From: Pectobacterium actinidiae | GTDB lineage: Bacteria; Pseudomonadota; Gammaproteobacteria; Enterobacterales; Enterobacteriaceae | Direction of reading: 5' to 3' | Assembly (NCBI RefSeq): GCF_000803315.1 | Contig: NZ_JRMH01000001.1 | Location: 62,001 to 126,000 of the forward strand | DNA: 64,000 nt | Part shown: positions 12,588-22,085 of the stretch, one piece after another | Layout: each line of letters opens with the position of its first letter | How positions within the stretch are numbered: the stretch's first letter is position 1 | Notes under the pieces: generated by a model | Databases searched by the model: none | The model's input: the letters and a program-made list of their open reading frames with translations, nothing else | Told to the model about the DNA's origin: nothing | Program-made: the position numbers and the translations under genes

Positions 12588-14957
12588 ATGAAGCAAATTC
12601 GTCTGTTAGCTCAGTACTATGTTGATTTGATGGTAAAACTGGGGCTTGTCCGTTTTTCACTGCTGCTGGCTTCGGTATTGGTGCTGCTGGCGATGGTGGT
12701 GCAAATGGCGGTCACCCTGTTGCTCAGTGGGGAAGTCGAAAACATCGACGTCGTTCGCTCCATTTTCTTCGGGCTGCTGATTACGCCCTGGGCCGTTTAT
12801 TTCCTCTCCGTGGTGGTGGAACAGCTGGAAGAGTCGCGCCAGCGGCTGTCGAAGCTGGTAGCGAAGCTGGAAGAGATGCGCCATCGAGATCTGGAGCTGA
12901 ATGCGCAGCTTCAGGAGAATATCGCGCAGCTTAATCAGGAAATTGCCGACCGTATCAAAGCGGAAGACGCACGTGTGCTGGTGATGAGTCGGCTCAAAGA
13001 AGAAATGTCCCGCCGCGAACAGGCGCAGATTGAACTGGAGCAACAGTCGGCGCTGCTACGCTCGTTTCTCGATGCCTCACCGGATTTGGTTTACTACCGT
13101 AACGAAGAGAAAGAATTCTCCGGCTGCAACCGAGCGATGGAGCTGCTGGTAGGCAAAAGCCAGAAGCAGCTCATTGGCCTGACGCCGCAAGATGTTTACG
13201 CCCCCGATATTGCCGAGAAAGTGATGGAGACGGACGAAAAAGTGTTCCGCCACAACGTTTCTCTGACCTATGAACAATGGCTGGTTTATCCCGATGGCCG
13301 TAAAGCCTGTTTTGAACTGCGCAAGGTGCCGTTTTATGACCGAATGGGCAAACGTCACGGGCTGATGGGATTTGGACGCGATATAACGGAGCGTAAGCGT
13401 TACCAGGACGCGTTAGAGAACGCCAGTAGGGAGAAGACCACTTTTATCTCAACTATCAGCCACGAGCTTCGTACGCCGCTTAATGGCATTGTCGGGCTAA
13501 GCCGTATCCTGCTGGATACACAACTTGACCCTGAGCAGCAAAAATACCTGAAAACCATCCACGTCAGCGCGATTACGCTGGGCAATATCTTTAACGACGT
13601 GATTGAGATGGATAAACAGGAGCGCCGCAAGGTGCAGTTGGATAACCAGCCGATCGATTTCACCGGTTTCCTGGTGGATTTGGAAAACCTCGGTGGCCTG
13701 TTGGCGGAACCGAAAGGCCTGAAGCTGATTATGGACCAGCACCAGCCTCTGCCGCAGAAAGTCATTACTGATGGAACGCGTCTGCGGCAGATTCTGTGGA
13801 ACCTGCTCAGTAACGCAGTGAAATTCACGCCGAAGGGTGAGAACGGCAAAAAAGGCGAAATTGTGGTGCGCGTCTGGCATGAAAAGGGCGATCGCCTGCG
13901 CTTTGAGGTGGAAGATTCCGGGATGGGTATTCCGGCGGATGAGTTGGAAAAAATCTTCGCCATGTATTATCAGGTCAAAGACCAGCACGGCGGGAAACCC
14001 GCAACGGGCACGGGAATCGGTCTGGCGGTGTCGAAAAGACTGGCACAGAACATGGGGGGCGATATCCAGGTTTCCAGCACGCAAGGCAAGGGCTCCTGCT
14101 TCACCCTGACGGTGATTGCACCGAGCGTCGATGAAGCGGGGAGCGGTCTGGACGACGACGATGAATTGCCGCTACCGGCGCTGCACGTTCTGCTGGTGGA
14201 GGATATCGAACTGAACGTGGTGGTCGCGCGTTCAGTGCTGGAAAAACTGGGGAACAGTGTGGATGTCGCGATGACCGGGCAGGAAGCGCTGGACATGTTC
14301 GATCCCGATGAATTCGATCTGGTACTGCTTGATATCCAACTGCCGGATATGACCGGGCTGGACGTGGCGCGTCAGCTACGTTCACGTTATGGCAAACGTA
14401 GCATGCCGCCGCTGGTGGCGCTGACGGCGAACGTGCTGAAAGATAAACGTGAATATCTGGATGCGGGTATGGATGATGTGCTCAGCAAGCCGCTGTCGGT
14501 GCCTGCGCTGACTGCTGTCATCAAACAATTCTGGGATACTCATACGGTGTGGACGGAAGAACCGATGGTTGAGGAAGGTGATGAAATGGCAAATGCAGAA
14601 GAAGATCTGCTGGATATCCCGATGCTGGAACAGTATCTGGATTTGGTGGGGCCAAAATTGATCCACCAGAGTCTGGAGATGTTTGAACAGATGATGCCGG
14701 GCTATCTGGCGATTCTGGATTCCAACATGACGGCGCGTGACCAGAAAGGCATTACGGAAGAAGGGCACAAAATCAAAGGGGCGGCAGGCTCCGTCGGGTT
14801 ACGGCATCTACAGCAAGTTGCTCAGCAGATTCAGACCTCATCGCTACCGGCATGGTGGGATAACGTGCAGGAATGGGTTGATGAGCTTAAGCACGACTGG
14901 CGTCATGACGTTCAGGTACTGCGTGATTGGGTAGCAAAAGCAGAAAAAGCATCCTGA
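12588..14957 (+). CDS. arcB: Hybrid sensor kinase ArcB
   Basis: ArcB senses the redox state of membrane quinones and phosphorylates ArcA (and feeds RpoS turnover) under oxygen limitation. The 789-residue protein has two membrane segments near residues 22-48 and 58-77, a coiled linker (about 78-150), a PAS domain (about 155-275), and the phosphorylated His292 in the ISHELRTPLNG motif. It continues with an ATPase domain (NLLSNAVKFT; GTGIGLAVSK), a receiver with Asp582 in LVLLDIQLPD, and an HPt domain with His727 in EGHKIKGAAGS. Redox cysteines Cys180 and Cys241 are present at the E. coli positions. It is slightly longer than E. coli ArcB (778), mostly between the kinase and HPt parts. It has its own short upstream region. 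Confidence 0.97.
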   Translation: MKQIRLLAQYYVDLMVKLGLVRFSLLLASVLVLLAMVVQMAVTLLLSGEVENIDVVRSIFFGLLITPWAVYFLSVVVEQLEESRQRLSKLVAKLEEMRHRDLELNAQLQENIAQLNQEIADRIKAEDARVLVMSRLKEEMSRREQAQIELEQQSALLRSFLDASPDLVYYRNEEKEFSGCNRAMELLVGKSQKQLIGLTPQDVYAPDIAEKVMETDEKVFRHNVSLTYEQWLVYPDGRKACFELRKVPFYDRMGKRHGLMGFGRDITERKRYQDALENASREKTTFISTISHELRTPLNGIVGLSRILLDTQLDPEQQKYLKTIHVSAITLGNIFNDVIEMDKQERRKVQLDNQPIDFTGFLVDLENLGGLLAEPKGLKLIMDQHQPLPQKVITDGTRLRQILWNLLSNAVKFTPKGENGKKGEIVVRVWHEKGDRLRFEVEDSGMGIPADELEKIFAMYYQVKDQHGGKPATGTGIGLAVSKRLAQNMGGDIQVSSTQGKGSCFTLTVIAPSVDEAGSGLDDDDELPLPALHVLLVEDIELNVVVARSVLEKLGNSVDVAMTGQEALDMFDPDEFDLVLLDIQLPDMTGLDVARQLRSRYGKRSMPPLVALTANVLKDKREYLDAGMDDVLSKPLSVPALTAVIKQFWDTHTVWTEEPMVEEGDEMANAEEDLLDIPMLEQYLDLVGPKLIHQSLEMFEQMMPGYLAILDSNMTARDQKGITEEGHKIKGAAGSVGLRHLQQVAQQIQTSSLPAWWDNVQEWVDELKHDWRHDVQVLRDWVAKAEKAS

Positions 14958-15118
14958 TACGGTCTGTTGCGGCCACAAGGACGTGGCGAGCAAAGCGGTT
15001 AGAAATTTTTTCGCCTCACGCGATATGATGAAAAAAGTGCCAAACGGCGTCAGATTGCGTGGTGTTTACGACTGAAGGAGAGGATGAATGCGAGGGTTTG
15101 CACGTTTTCATACGGTAG

Positions 15119-15239
15119 AAAAAAATGACCCCGGCCGAAGCCGGGGTGCGCGAATTATGCGCCAACACCAGGGAAAACATGCACCTGCATTTAGATCTCA
15201 GGGTTTGTAAACTCGCAAGTGCGGATATTCGTGTCTTAA
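15119..15239 (-). ncRNA. arcZ: Small RNA ArcZ
   Basis: Hfq-dependent small RNA; in E. coli it activates rpoS translation and represses many mRNAs, and it is repressed by ArcA. On the minus strand the 3' half reads TTTCCCTGGTGTTGGCGCA, then an AATTCGCGCA stretch, then the terminator stem ACCCCGGC-TTCG-GCCGGGGT followed by CATTTTTTT. This is almost the E. coli ArcZ 3' half, and it includes the target-pairing core. The location between arcB and elbB, on the opposite strand, is also the same. The 3' end is firm (15119). The 5' end is only set by the usual 121-nt length, since the 5' half has diverged and I see no convincing promoter. Confidence 0.9.
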
Positions 15240-15390
15240 CTGACTACCTAACTACTTTACATCTTCATCAAGCAACAAAATAGCAAATGTAGAAATCTTT
15301 GTTACAAGAATCATTAAAATGTGTGATGTAGATTAGTGTTTGTCAATTAAAAAATCAATTAGTTGATGTAATGAAATGAAGGAAAAGATG

Positions 15391-16044
15391 ATGAAACGAG
15401 TCGGCATTGTCCTTAGTGGCTGTGGTGTTTATGACGGTTCAGAGATTCATGAAGCCGTATTGACGTTACTTGCGCTGGATCGCGCGGGCGCACAAGCGGT
15501 TTGCTTTGCGCCAGATAAGCCACAATTACAGGTGGTTAATCACCTGACGGGTGACGTAACTGGTGAGAATCGCAACGTTTTAGCAGAATCAGCACGGATC
15601 GCCAGAGGAAAAATCCAGCCGCTTTCTACCGCAAATGCACAAGATTTAGATGCGCTGATTGTGCCGGGAGGTTTTGGCGCTGCGAAAAATTTAAGTGACT
15701 TCGCAACGCAAGGAACGGCGTGTCAGATTGATGAAACGCTACAATTGCTCACACAGGAAATTTATAAGCAAAATAAACCAATTGGTTTTATTTGCATCTC
15801 ACCTGCGCTGCTGCCGAAGATTTTGGGTGTACCTGTTCGCGTAACCATTGGTAACGATATCGACACCTCTGAGGCCGTTGAGGAGATGGGCGGTATCCAT
15901 GTTGTTTGTCCGGTCGATGATATCGTGGTTGATGAGGAACATAAAATCGTGACGACACCGGCCTATATGCTGGCTAACTCCATCAGCGAAGCGGCAAAAG
16001 GCATTGATAAGCTCGTTGCTCGCGTATTGGATCTCACCGAATGA
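15391..16044 (+). CDS. elbB: ElbB (glyoxalase III-like, DJ-1/PfpI family)
   Basis: ElbB (YhbL) is a DJ-1/PfpI-fold protein reported in E. coli as an isoprenoid-biosynthesis-related and glyoxalase-like protein; its true substrate is unclear. The 217-residue product starts [20 protein letters not shown] and contains [15 protein letters not shown] and [20 protein letters not shown]. Two ATGs are adjacent (15388 and 15391); the second gives the family N-terminus, with AAGGAAAAG upstream. At the usual nucleophile position it reads [11 protein letters not shown], which has the Cys (about 135). The stop overlaps the mtgA start by ATGA. Confidence 0.93.
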   Translation: MKRVGIVLSGCGVYDGSEIHEAVLTLLALDRAGAQAVCFAPDKPQLQVVNHLTGDVTGENRNVLAESARIARGKIQPLSTANAQDLDALIVPGGFGAAKNLSDFATQGTACQIDETLQLLTQEIYKQNKPIGFICISPALLPKILGVPVRVTIGNDIDTSEAVEEMGGIHVVCPVDDIVVDEEHKIVTTPAYMLANSISEAAKGIDKLVARVLDLTE

Positions 16045-16775
16045 GGTGGAAGCGAGGGCGTGGAGGCTTACTCACGTGGCTGAAACGTCTGATTGTTCGG
16101 AGCGTCTTGGGTGTCCTCGGTGCATGGCTGGCAGGCATTGTGTTGTTTTCCTTCCTGCCTGTACCGTTTTCCGCTGTGATGGTTGACCGGCAGATCAGCG
16201 CATGGCTGACAGGCGAATTCTCCTACGTTGCCCATTCGGATTGGGTGGCAATGGACGATATCGCACCAGAAATGGCGCTGGCGGTAATGGCGGCGGAAGA
16301 CCAAAAATTCCCTGAGCACTGGGGCTTCGATCTTGATGCAATTGGTCAGGCATTGAAGCACAACGAACGCAATACGCAGCGGATCCGCGGTGCGTCTACG
16401 CTGTCGCAGCAGATGGTGAAGAACCTGTTCCTGTGGGATGGGCGTAGCTGGGTGCGTAAGGGGCTTGAGGCGGGGATTACCACCGGGGTGGAACTGGTTT
16501 GGACAAAACGGCGCATTCTGACCGTGTATCTCAATATCGCCGAATTTGGTCCCGGGATTTTTGGCGTGGAAGCGGCCGCCAGACGTTATTTCAACAAGCC
16601 TGCCAGCAGGTTGACGGCAAGCGAATCCGCCTTGCTGGCGGCGGTGCTGCCGAATCCGATTCGCTTTCGTGCAAATGCACCCTCCGGCTACGTGATTCAA
16701 CGCCAGCAGTGGATTTTACGCCAGATGCGACAGATGGGCGGCGACGCATTTTTGCGAGATAACAACCTGAACTAA
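16041..16775 (+). CDS. mtgA: Monofunctional peptidoglycan glycosyltransferase
   Basis: MtgA polymerises lipid II into glycan strands at the inner membrane. The 244-residue protein has an N-terminal membrane anchor (about residues 15-40). A GT51 domain follows, with the catalytic glutamate in [14 protein letters not shown] (about 80-95), [23 protein letters not shown] and [17 protein letters not shown]. It overlaps elbB by 4 bp (ATGA), so the two are translationally coupled, as in related enterobacteria. Confidence 0.95.
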   Translation: MRWKRGRGGLLTWLKRLIVRSVLGVLGAWLAGIVLFSFLPVPFSAVMVDRQISAWLTGEFSYVAHSDWVAMDDIAPEMALAVMAAEDQKFPEHWGFDLDAIGQALKHNERNTQRIRGASTLSQQMVKNLFLWDGRSWVRKGLEAGITTGVELVWTKRRILTVYLNIAEFGPGIFGVEAAARRYFNKPASRLTASESALLAAVLPNPIRFRANAPSGYVIQRQQWILRQMRQMGGDAFLRDNNLN

Positions 16776-16788
16776 GTCGCTTTGTTCG

Positions 16789-16945
16789 TTATAGCCTATC
16801 CCATTAGGGCTATTTCATTTGCCATTTTGAACCTAGGCAGTGCTCGAAATCCTCACGTACTACGTGTACGCTCCGGTTTCTGCGCGCTGTCCGTGTCCAA
16901 ACTGGCTGCACCAATAACGCCGACTGGGACAGGTTTACTATACCG
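16789..16945. repeat. Dispersed-repeat-like intergenic element
   Basis: The non-coding element between mtgA and the alginate-lyase gene has imperfect inverted ends. The left end reads TATAGCCTATCCCA and the right end TGGGACAGGTTTACTATA. Inside are two smaller dyads: ATAGCC...GGCTAT (about 16791-16812) and CGTAC-TACGT-GTACG (about 16855-16870). The core resembles a short intergenic repeat that I recall as frequent in Pectobacterium and Dickeya genomes; this recollection was not checked. There is no open frame, so it would be a non-autonomous, MITE-like element. Confidence 0.5.
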
Positions 16946-16991
16946 AGAAATTTTCGCGTTAACGGTTGTGTTTTCGACATCAGGAGAAAGT

Positions 16992-18287
16992 ATGCGGTTA
17001 CGTTATTGGTCAGGTTTACTGATTGCCTTGTATTGCGTGGCCTCTGTTGTCCGTGCGGACGCGGAGCCTAAAGCGTCCTCCCCCGATAATCCTTACGCCT
17101 TCTTGCAGCAGCCTCAGCTATCCTCGGTAAAACAGCAGTTACAGCAAAAAACGGAAAAGCCGCAGACGCGAATGGCGTATGAGCAACTTATTTCGGAAGC
17201 CGATCGCGCGCTGAAAAGTGATAATCCTAGCGTAACGGAAAAGAAATCTACGCCACCCAGTGGTTCAAAGCATGATTATTTGAGCCTCAGCGCCTACTGG
17301 TGGCCCGATCCCGACAAAGCTGATGGTTTGCCTTGGATTCGCCGTGATGGGCAGGTAAACCCTGCCAGCAAGGATGAAGAGACTGACGGTGTTAGGCTGG
17401 CGAAATTTACCGCCCAAACGCAGGCGTTGACGCTGGCGTGGTATTTTTCTGGTAAACAGGCTTATGCCGATAAAGCCATGTCGATGATCCGTACCTGGTT
17501 TATTGACCCTGCTACGCGCATGAACCCTAATCTCGACTTTGCGCAGGGCGTGCCGGGCATCGCGCCGGGCAGGGGCTCAGGCGTGCTGGACGGGCGCTAT
17601 TTTTCCACTCGCATCGTCGATTCGCTGATTATGCTACGTCAGGCTCCGGGTTGGACAACGCAGGATGAGCAGCAGATGCAGCAATGGATGAGCGATTATC
17701 TGCACTGGCTGCAAACCAGCAAGTTGGGGAAAAAAGAGGCAACAGCCCAGAACAACCACGGTAGTTGGTATACTGTACAGGTTGCTGGGATCGCTTGGTA
17801 CCTGGGGAAAATCGACGTAGTGAAGTCTATGGCGCAATTGCAGCGGGAGAAATTGGATCACCAACTGCAACCCGATGGCGCTCAGCCGGAAGAGCTGGCG
17901 CGCACCCGCTCTTTTCATTACAGCTACTTCAACCTTCAGGCGATAACGGATATGGCGATGTTGGCTTCCCGTATCGGGGATAATCTCTGGCAGTACCAAA
18001 CACCGAAGGGAAGCAGTGTGATAAAGGCGCTGGATTTTATGGCACCGTATCTGGATGAAAATAAAGCGTGGCCGCGCAAGACGATGGACAGGCAGAGTAG
18101 TCGCCTTATTCCGCTGTTATTGCAGGCGGAGCGTGGTTTGAAAACGCCACGTTACCAGGCGCAAATCAAGCAGGCGGGCTTTGCGGAATTACTCACCGGC
18201 GAGGCTGGTGCGCGCGATAAAGAACCGAGCCATATCAGCGTTGAAACCCGCCGTGCACTCTGGCTACTTAATCCAGCTACGCCCTGA
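16992..18287 (+). CDS. Periplasmic alginate-lyase-family protein
   Basis: This 431-residue secreted protein has a signal peptide (MRLRYWSGLLIALYCVASVV, cleavage about residue 23). The body fits the alginate lyase superfamily (PF05426, PL5-like): YWWPDPDKADGLPWIRRDG near residue 100, NNHGSWY near residue 255 holding the probable catalytic His, and RTRSFHYSYFN near residue 305 with a Tyr/His pair. Family members degrade alginate or other uronate polymers, but many relatives have unproven substrates. I chose the ATG at 16992, after AGGAGAAAG, because it yields a clean signal peptide; an upstream extension runs into the repeat element. It stands alone, with no alginate genes or sugar transporter beside it. 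Confidence 0.8.
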   Translation: MRLRYWSGLLIALYCVASVVRADAEPKASSPDNPYAFLQQPQLSSVKQQLQQKTEKPQTRMAYEQLISEADRALKSDNPSVTEKKSTPPSGSKHDYLSLSAYWWPDPDKADGLPWIRRDGQVNPASKDEETDGVRLAKFTAQTQALTLAWYFSGKQAYADKAMSMIRTWFIDPATRMNPNLDFAQGVPGIAPGRGSGVLDGRYFSTRIVDSLIMLRQAPGWTTQDEQQMQQWMSDYLHWLQTSKLGKKEATAQNNHGSWYTVQVAGIAWYLGKIDVVKSMAQLQREKLDHQLQPDGAQPEELARTRSFHYSYFNLQAITDMAMLASRIGDNLWQYQTPKGSSVIKALDFMAPYLDENKAWPRKTMDRQSSRLIPLLLQAERGLKTPRYQAQIKQAGFAELLTGEAGARDKEPSHISVETRRALWLLNPATP

Positions 18288-18355
18288 TCTCATAGGGTAA
18301 AGTTGCATTTCCCCTATATTGGGATAAAAAAAGTGGGATAAAAAAGTGCAGAGAT

Positions 18356-18390
18356 AAAAAAACCGCTGATGAAAGCATCAGCGGTTTTTG
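18356..18390. terminator. Bidirectional terminator
   Basis: AAACCGCTGATG and CATCAGCGGTTT make a 12-14 bp stem with an AAAG loop, A-run on the left and T-run on the right. It can stop both the alginate-lyase-family gene and the convergent dolP. Confidence 0.92.
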
Positions 18391-18425
18391 TTTTAAAAAG
18401 AAAAAATATTAAAGAGATCAAGTCA

Positions 18426-18998
18426 TTATTGCAGGTAGGTGAAGGCCGTCGTTACGTGCTTCACGCCGCCCACTTTACTGGCGATTTCTGCGGCAGAGGT
18501 GCCTTCACGCTGTGTCACCAGACCTAACAGGAAGACTTCGCCGTTTTCCGTAGTGACTTTGACGTTAGAGGATTTAACGGTGTCGCTTGCCAGAATTTGT
18601 GAGCGAACTTTGGTGGTGATCCAGGTATCCATGGAGGCGGTTCCCATTGAAACTGGCGCGCCTTGACGTATTTCATTGTAGACTTCGGCCGCACCTTCTA
18701 CGCCGAGGGCGATTTGCTTAGCCCGGTTTGCCATTTCTGTGCTCGGTGCCTGCCCTGTTAACAGTACTTTCCCCTGATAAGCCGTTGCAACGATACGGGC
18801 CTCTTTTTTCAACTGCTCGTCTTTGCTGATTGCATTTGTCACGCGGACTTCCAGTGTGCCATCGTCAACCTGTGTACCTACGGTACGCGGGTCAGTGGCC
18901 GTTTTGGTTGCCACGGCACTGCCAACAGCAACAACCCCGACACAGCCTTGTAGCAGCAGGGCGATAGACAGCACGGCAAATGCAGAACTTATCCTCAT
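18426..18998 (-). CDS. dolP: Outer-membrane lipoprotein DolP, double BON domain
   Basis: DolP (YraP) is a division-site outer-membrane lipoprotein that supports envelope integrity and BAM function. The 190-residue product has a lipobox (LLLQGC, Cys about 18) and two BON domains (about 45-115 and 120-190), with KVLLTGQAP and EVFLLGLVTQRE as the matching strand motifs. The start at 18998 has a GAAGGAG site; an in-frame start at 19013 adds residues without homology. It is the last gene of lpoA-yraN-diaA-dolP. It is a sigma-E target in E. coli; I did not identify such a promoter here. Confidence 0.95.
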   Translation of the reverse strand: MRISSAFAVLSIALLLQGCVGVVAVGSAVATKTATDPRTVGTQVDDGTLEVRVTNAISKDEQLKKEARIVATAYQGKVLLTGQAPSTEMANRAKQIALGVEGAAEVYNEIRQGAPVSMGTASMDTWITTKVRSQILASDTVKSSNVKVTTENGEVFLLGLVTQREGTSAAEIASKVGGVKHVTTAFTYLQ

Positions 18999-19009
18999 GT
19001 AGTGCTCCT

Positions 19010-19600
19010 TCAATCGTTCTGGTGTGGAAAAAGTGTGTTATCAATTAAATCGCACAGGCAATTCACTGTCAGCATGTGCATTTCCTGAATACGGGCGCTG
19101 CGGTGTGACGGGATGCGAATCTCCACATCCTGTGGCCCGAGCAGCCCGGCCAGTTCTCCGCCATCGTAGCCGGTCAGGGCGACAATCGTCATGTCGCGGG
19201 TAACGGCAGACTCTACGGCTTTAACAATATCGCGGCTATTGCCACGGGTTGAAATTGCCAGTAGTACGTCGCCAGCCTGACCTAACGCTCTGACTTGTTT
19301 GGCATAGACCTCTTCATGCAAGCGGTCATTAGCTATCGCAGTTAAGACCACATTATCCGCATTAAGTGCGATAGCCGGTAAGCTTGGGCGCTCTGCTTCA
19401 AATCGGTTAATCATGCTGGCGGCAAAATGCTGCGAATTGGCTGCCGATGTTCCGTTACCGCAGCACAGAATTTTGTTGCCGTTTAGCAGGGACTGCACCA
19501 TCGCAATCGCGCCACGGGAAATGGCGTCTGGCAAGGCTTCTGCCGCTGCAATCTGCGTTTGAATACTCTCGGTAAAACAAACTTTTATTCTATCCAGCAC
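19010..19600 (-). CDS. diaA: DnaA initiator-associating protein DiaA
   Basis: DiaA is a SIS-fold homotetramer that binds DnaA and promotes its assembly at oriC for timely initiation. The 196-residue product keeps the phosphosugar-binding fold signature: [15 protein letters not shown] (about 50-64) and [18 protein letters not shown] (about 110-127). It is related to phosphoheptose isomerase (GmhA), but its length and context are those of DiaA. The next gene, dolP, starts 11 bp after its stop. Confidence 0.95.
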   Translation of the reverse strand: MLDRIKVCFTESIQTQIAAAEALPDAISRGAIAMVQSLLNGNKILCCGNGTSAANSQHFAASMINRFEAERPSLPAIALNADNVVLTAIANDRLHEEVYAKQVRALGQAGDVLLAISTRGNSRDIVKAVESAVTRDMTIVALTGYDGGELAGLLGPQDVEIRIPSHRSARIQEMHMLTVNCLCDLIDNTLFPHQND

Positions 19601-19652
19601 GTTGAATTAACCTACGTAAATTGAAGTCCATCAAGGATGAGTGGTAACTATG

Positions 19653-20072
19653 TTATCCCTGCGCAGCGAAGGCGTTAGGGAGCCAGTCGAACTGTTCGCC
19701 TGTAATTGCCAACACGTCAAAGCGGCAATCCACCGTGTCAAAGCTGGCACCTCGCTGCGCCAACCACACGGCGGCAGCGTGCAACAACCGCTGCTGTTTG
19801 CGTCGGGTGACGCTGGCTGCCGCATCGCCAAAATGGGCGTTGCGCCGATAGCGCACTTCAACAAACACCCAAATATGGCGATCGCGCATGATCAAATCCA
19901 GTTCGCCGCCGCGTAGCGTAACATTCGCCGCGGTGAAGGTCAGGCCCGCGCGCTCAAGATAACGCCGGGCCTGTTGTTCGTAAACTGCGCCAGCCGCTCG
20001 CTGATTCAGAGAACGGGTACCAGTTGACCCTGACGATACTGCTGCCAGGTTAACTGCCGATTGATGGTGCAA
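19653..20072 (-). CDS. yraN: YraN, UPF0102 nuclease-like protein
   Basis: YraN is a conserved 139-residue protein with an endonuclease-like fold. It shows the restriction-endonuclease-type core [22 protein letters not shown], where E/D...EVR residues could bind metal. Its biochemical role is not settled. The start overlaps the end of lpoA by 67 bp in a different frame; a similar, shorter overlap exists in E. coli. The first 20 residues are variable, so a later start is possible. Confidence 0.88.
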   Translation of the reverse strand: MHHQSAVNLAAVSSGSTGTRSLNQRAAGAVYEQQARRYLERAGLTFTAANVTLRGGELDLIMRDRHIWVFVEVRYRRNAHFGDAAASVTRRKQQRLLHAAAVWLAQRGASFDTVDCRFDVLAITGEQFDWLPNAFAAQG

Positions 20073-22024
20073 TCCGGTCCTGCGCTTAACATGCCTGTTG
20101 CCCCAGGAATCTGGTGACCCGGAATCTGGCGCATTTCACCAAAGTGACTGGCGAGCGTCCAAGCATCCATCCCCATCGCATACAGGCGGACTAACGAATA
20201 ATCGTTTTTAAACTGGCTGCTGACCTGCTGCATGAGCGCCGGGTTTGCGCCCGCTAACAACGGGATATCGCTGAACTGCAAACCTTCCATTTCGAGGCGG
20301 AAGTCTGGCCCTAATCCAGCCTGGAAGCTACGTGAGCTGGCGTAGAGTGACGGACGTGCGCGTGACGTGGTACGCATATCTATCATCGGTTTAATCAACG
20401 CCAGCTCGTCTGGCGTTGCGATGATATAGACCGCATCGATATTGCCGCTGACGGATGAACTGGACGTCGGTTGAACCTGGGATGGAATGGTTAAGCCGCC
20501 GATGGTGGTGCCCGACGGTGCCTGCTGCTGCGACACGTTAACGGGTTGACCGCTCAGGCTTAAGCCCGCGCCACTATTGATGGCCTGCTTTAATTCCGCC
20601 GTGTTGCCAAAGCGCTGTTGCAGAGCGCTGGTTCCGCTTTGCTGGTTCCAGGCCTGAGCGAATGCGTTAATGATACGGTCGCCCAGCGCACCGCGAGGGG
20701 CTAAGACTAGCGGCTGCTGTTTACCCTGCTGGTGGATAAATTTTGCGGCGTCTCGGGCTTCATCCTCTGGAGAGAGGGCGAAATAGCAGATGTTAGGGCT
20801 ATTTTCGACGTGTTCCGGCTGGTTCAACGCCAAAATATTCAGCGGTGACTGGCTGTTCGCCAACTGATCCACTTCATTTTTCAGCAACGGACCGATGACC
20901 AGTGATGCACCATCCTGCTGTGCCTGCGTGAGAATATTTGCCAGTGGTTGCGAAGAGGTGTCATACACTTTGACCGGGAGTGAGCTGGACAGCCCAGCGC
21001 TCGTCGCCTGTGCTTCCGGTGCAGGTGTCGCGGAGGCTACCGCCTGATCGCTATACGGTGCGGGCGATTGGGCATTCTGACCGTCGGATGATGGGACTAC
21101 CTGTCCGTCCTGCGCAGCGTCCGCTGAAGGTGCAGCAGGTGCAGATACGGGCGCGGTGGCTATCTGGCCGTTCTTGGCCGCGTTAAAACCTTGCTGGATG
21201 GCATTGGCGAAAACCTGCGCCTGACCATTGAGCGGCAGCAGCAATGCGATGCTGTTCACCGATGACTGCTGGTAATTAATGACCTGATTCAACTGCGTAG
21301 GCAGCGTTTTTGCAGCAGGATGATGCGGATAGCGGGTTTGCCAATCCTGAATAGCGCTCTTTAACTGATCGGGAGAAGTCCGGTTATCCTGATAGTTATT
21401 AAGTAGGTCGACCCAGCCTTGCAGCACATTTTCATTCGCATTAATCAGCAGCGAGTTCGACTCCTGTGCTGACATTTGCGTCAATGCCAGCCAGGTCTGA
21501 TCGAGGTTCATCTGATGCTCGTCGCCTTTCAGCAGCGGCTCCTGAGCGATATAGACCCGCAGCAGCTCAATGGAAGGACGCCCTTGTGCGGTTTTGATTT
21601 GCGTCTGGTAGTAACGCTGCTTCTGCTGATCGGAAAGCGCGCCCACATCAAGCTGGCTCAGTGCTGCTTTAGCCGCTTCCATATTGTTTTGGACGGCGGA
21701 CAGTTCCGCACTGAGTAACTGCTGTTCTTGCTTTTGTGCTGCATTCAATTTTTCTGGCAGCGCATTGAACTGCTGGCTTGCCTGAGGGACTTTCCCTTCC
21801 TGTAGCAGGGAACGAATAGCAAGTAATTGCCAGTCAGCCTTGTTATTATCGCTACTTTGCTGCATCTGCTGCAGATAATAATCGGATGATGCGTCAGCTT
21901 TGCCCTGAACCTCGGGTGGCGGGCTCTGCGGTGCATGGCTTGGACAGCCTGCGAGAAACAGTGCCGCTAACAAAACAGGGATAACACGCCCTGCCTGGGT
22001 ACGGACGAAATGAAAGGGAAGCAT
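20006..22024 (-). CDS. lpoA: Outer-membrane activator of PBP1a
   Basis: LpoA is an outer-membrane lipoprotein that reaches through the periplasm to stimulate the peptidoglycan synthase PBP1a. The 672-residue precursor has a lipobox (LFLAGC, Cys about 27). Next come an N-terminal TPR-like domain (about 45-265), a low-complexity Ala/Pro/Gln linker (about 285-345), and a C-terminal periplasmic-binding-protein-like domain (from [10 protein letters not shown] to the end). The overall match to E. coli LpoA is clear, with the linker the least conserved part. It diverges from rsmI across a 61-bp gap. Confidence 0.96.
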   Translation of the reverse strand: MLPFHFVRTQAGRVIPVLLAALFLAGCPSHAPQSPPPEVQGKADASSDYYLQQMQQSSDNNKADWQLLAIRSLLQEGKVPQASQQFNALPEKLNAAQKQEQQLLSAELSAVQNNMEAAKAALSQLDVGALSDQQKQRYYQTQIKTAQGRPSIELLRVYIAQEPLLKGDEHQMNLDQTWLALTQMSAQESNSLLINANENVLQGWVDLLNNYQDNRTSPDQLKSAIQDWQTRYPHHPAAKTLPTQLNQVINYQQSSVNSIALLLPLNGQAQVFANAIQQGFNAAKNGQIATAPVSAPAAPSADAAQDGQVVPSSDGQNAQSPAPYSDQAVASATPAPEAQATSAGLSSSLPVKVYDTSSQPLANILTQAQQDGASLVIGPLLKNEVDQLANSQSPLNILALNQPEHVENSPNICYFALSPEDEARDAAKFIHQQGKQQPLVLAPRGALGDRIINAFAQAWNQQSGTSALQQRFGNTAELKQAINSGAGLSLSGQPVNVSQQQAPSGTTIGGLTIPSQVQPTSSSSVSGNIDAVYIIATPDELALIKPMIDMRTTSRARPSLYASSRSFQAGLGPDFRLEMEGLQFSDIPLLAGANPALMQQVSSQFKNDYSLVRLYAMGMDAWTLASHFGEMRQIPGHQIPGATGMLSAGPDCTINRQLTWQQYRQGQLVPVL

Positions 22025-22085
22025 ACTGTATCCAGTGATTTTTTTTAAAGATGCTCAATATTAAATCGGCAACCCGGATGAAACA

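Noticed and set aside
16782..16991. Seventy-residue extension of the alginate-lyase-family protein
   Set aside because: It would translate the repeat element and hide the signal peptide.
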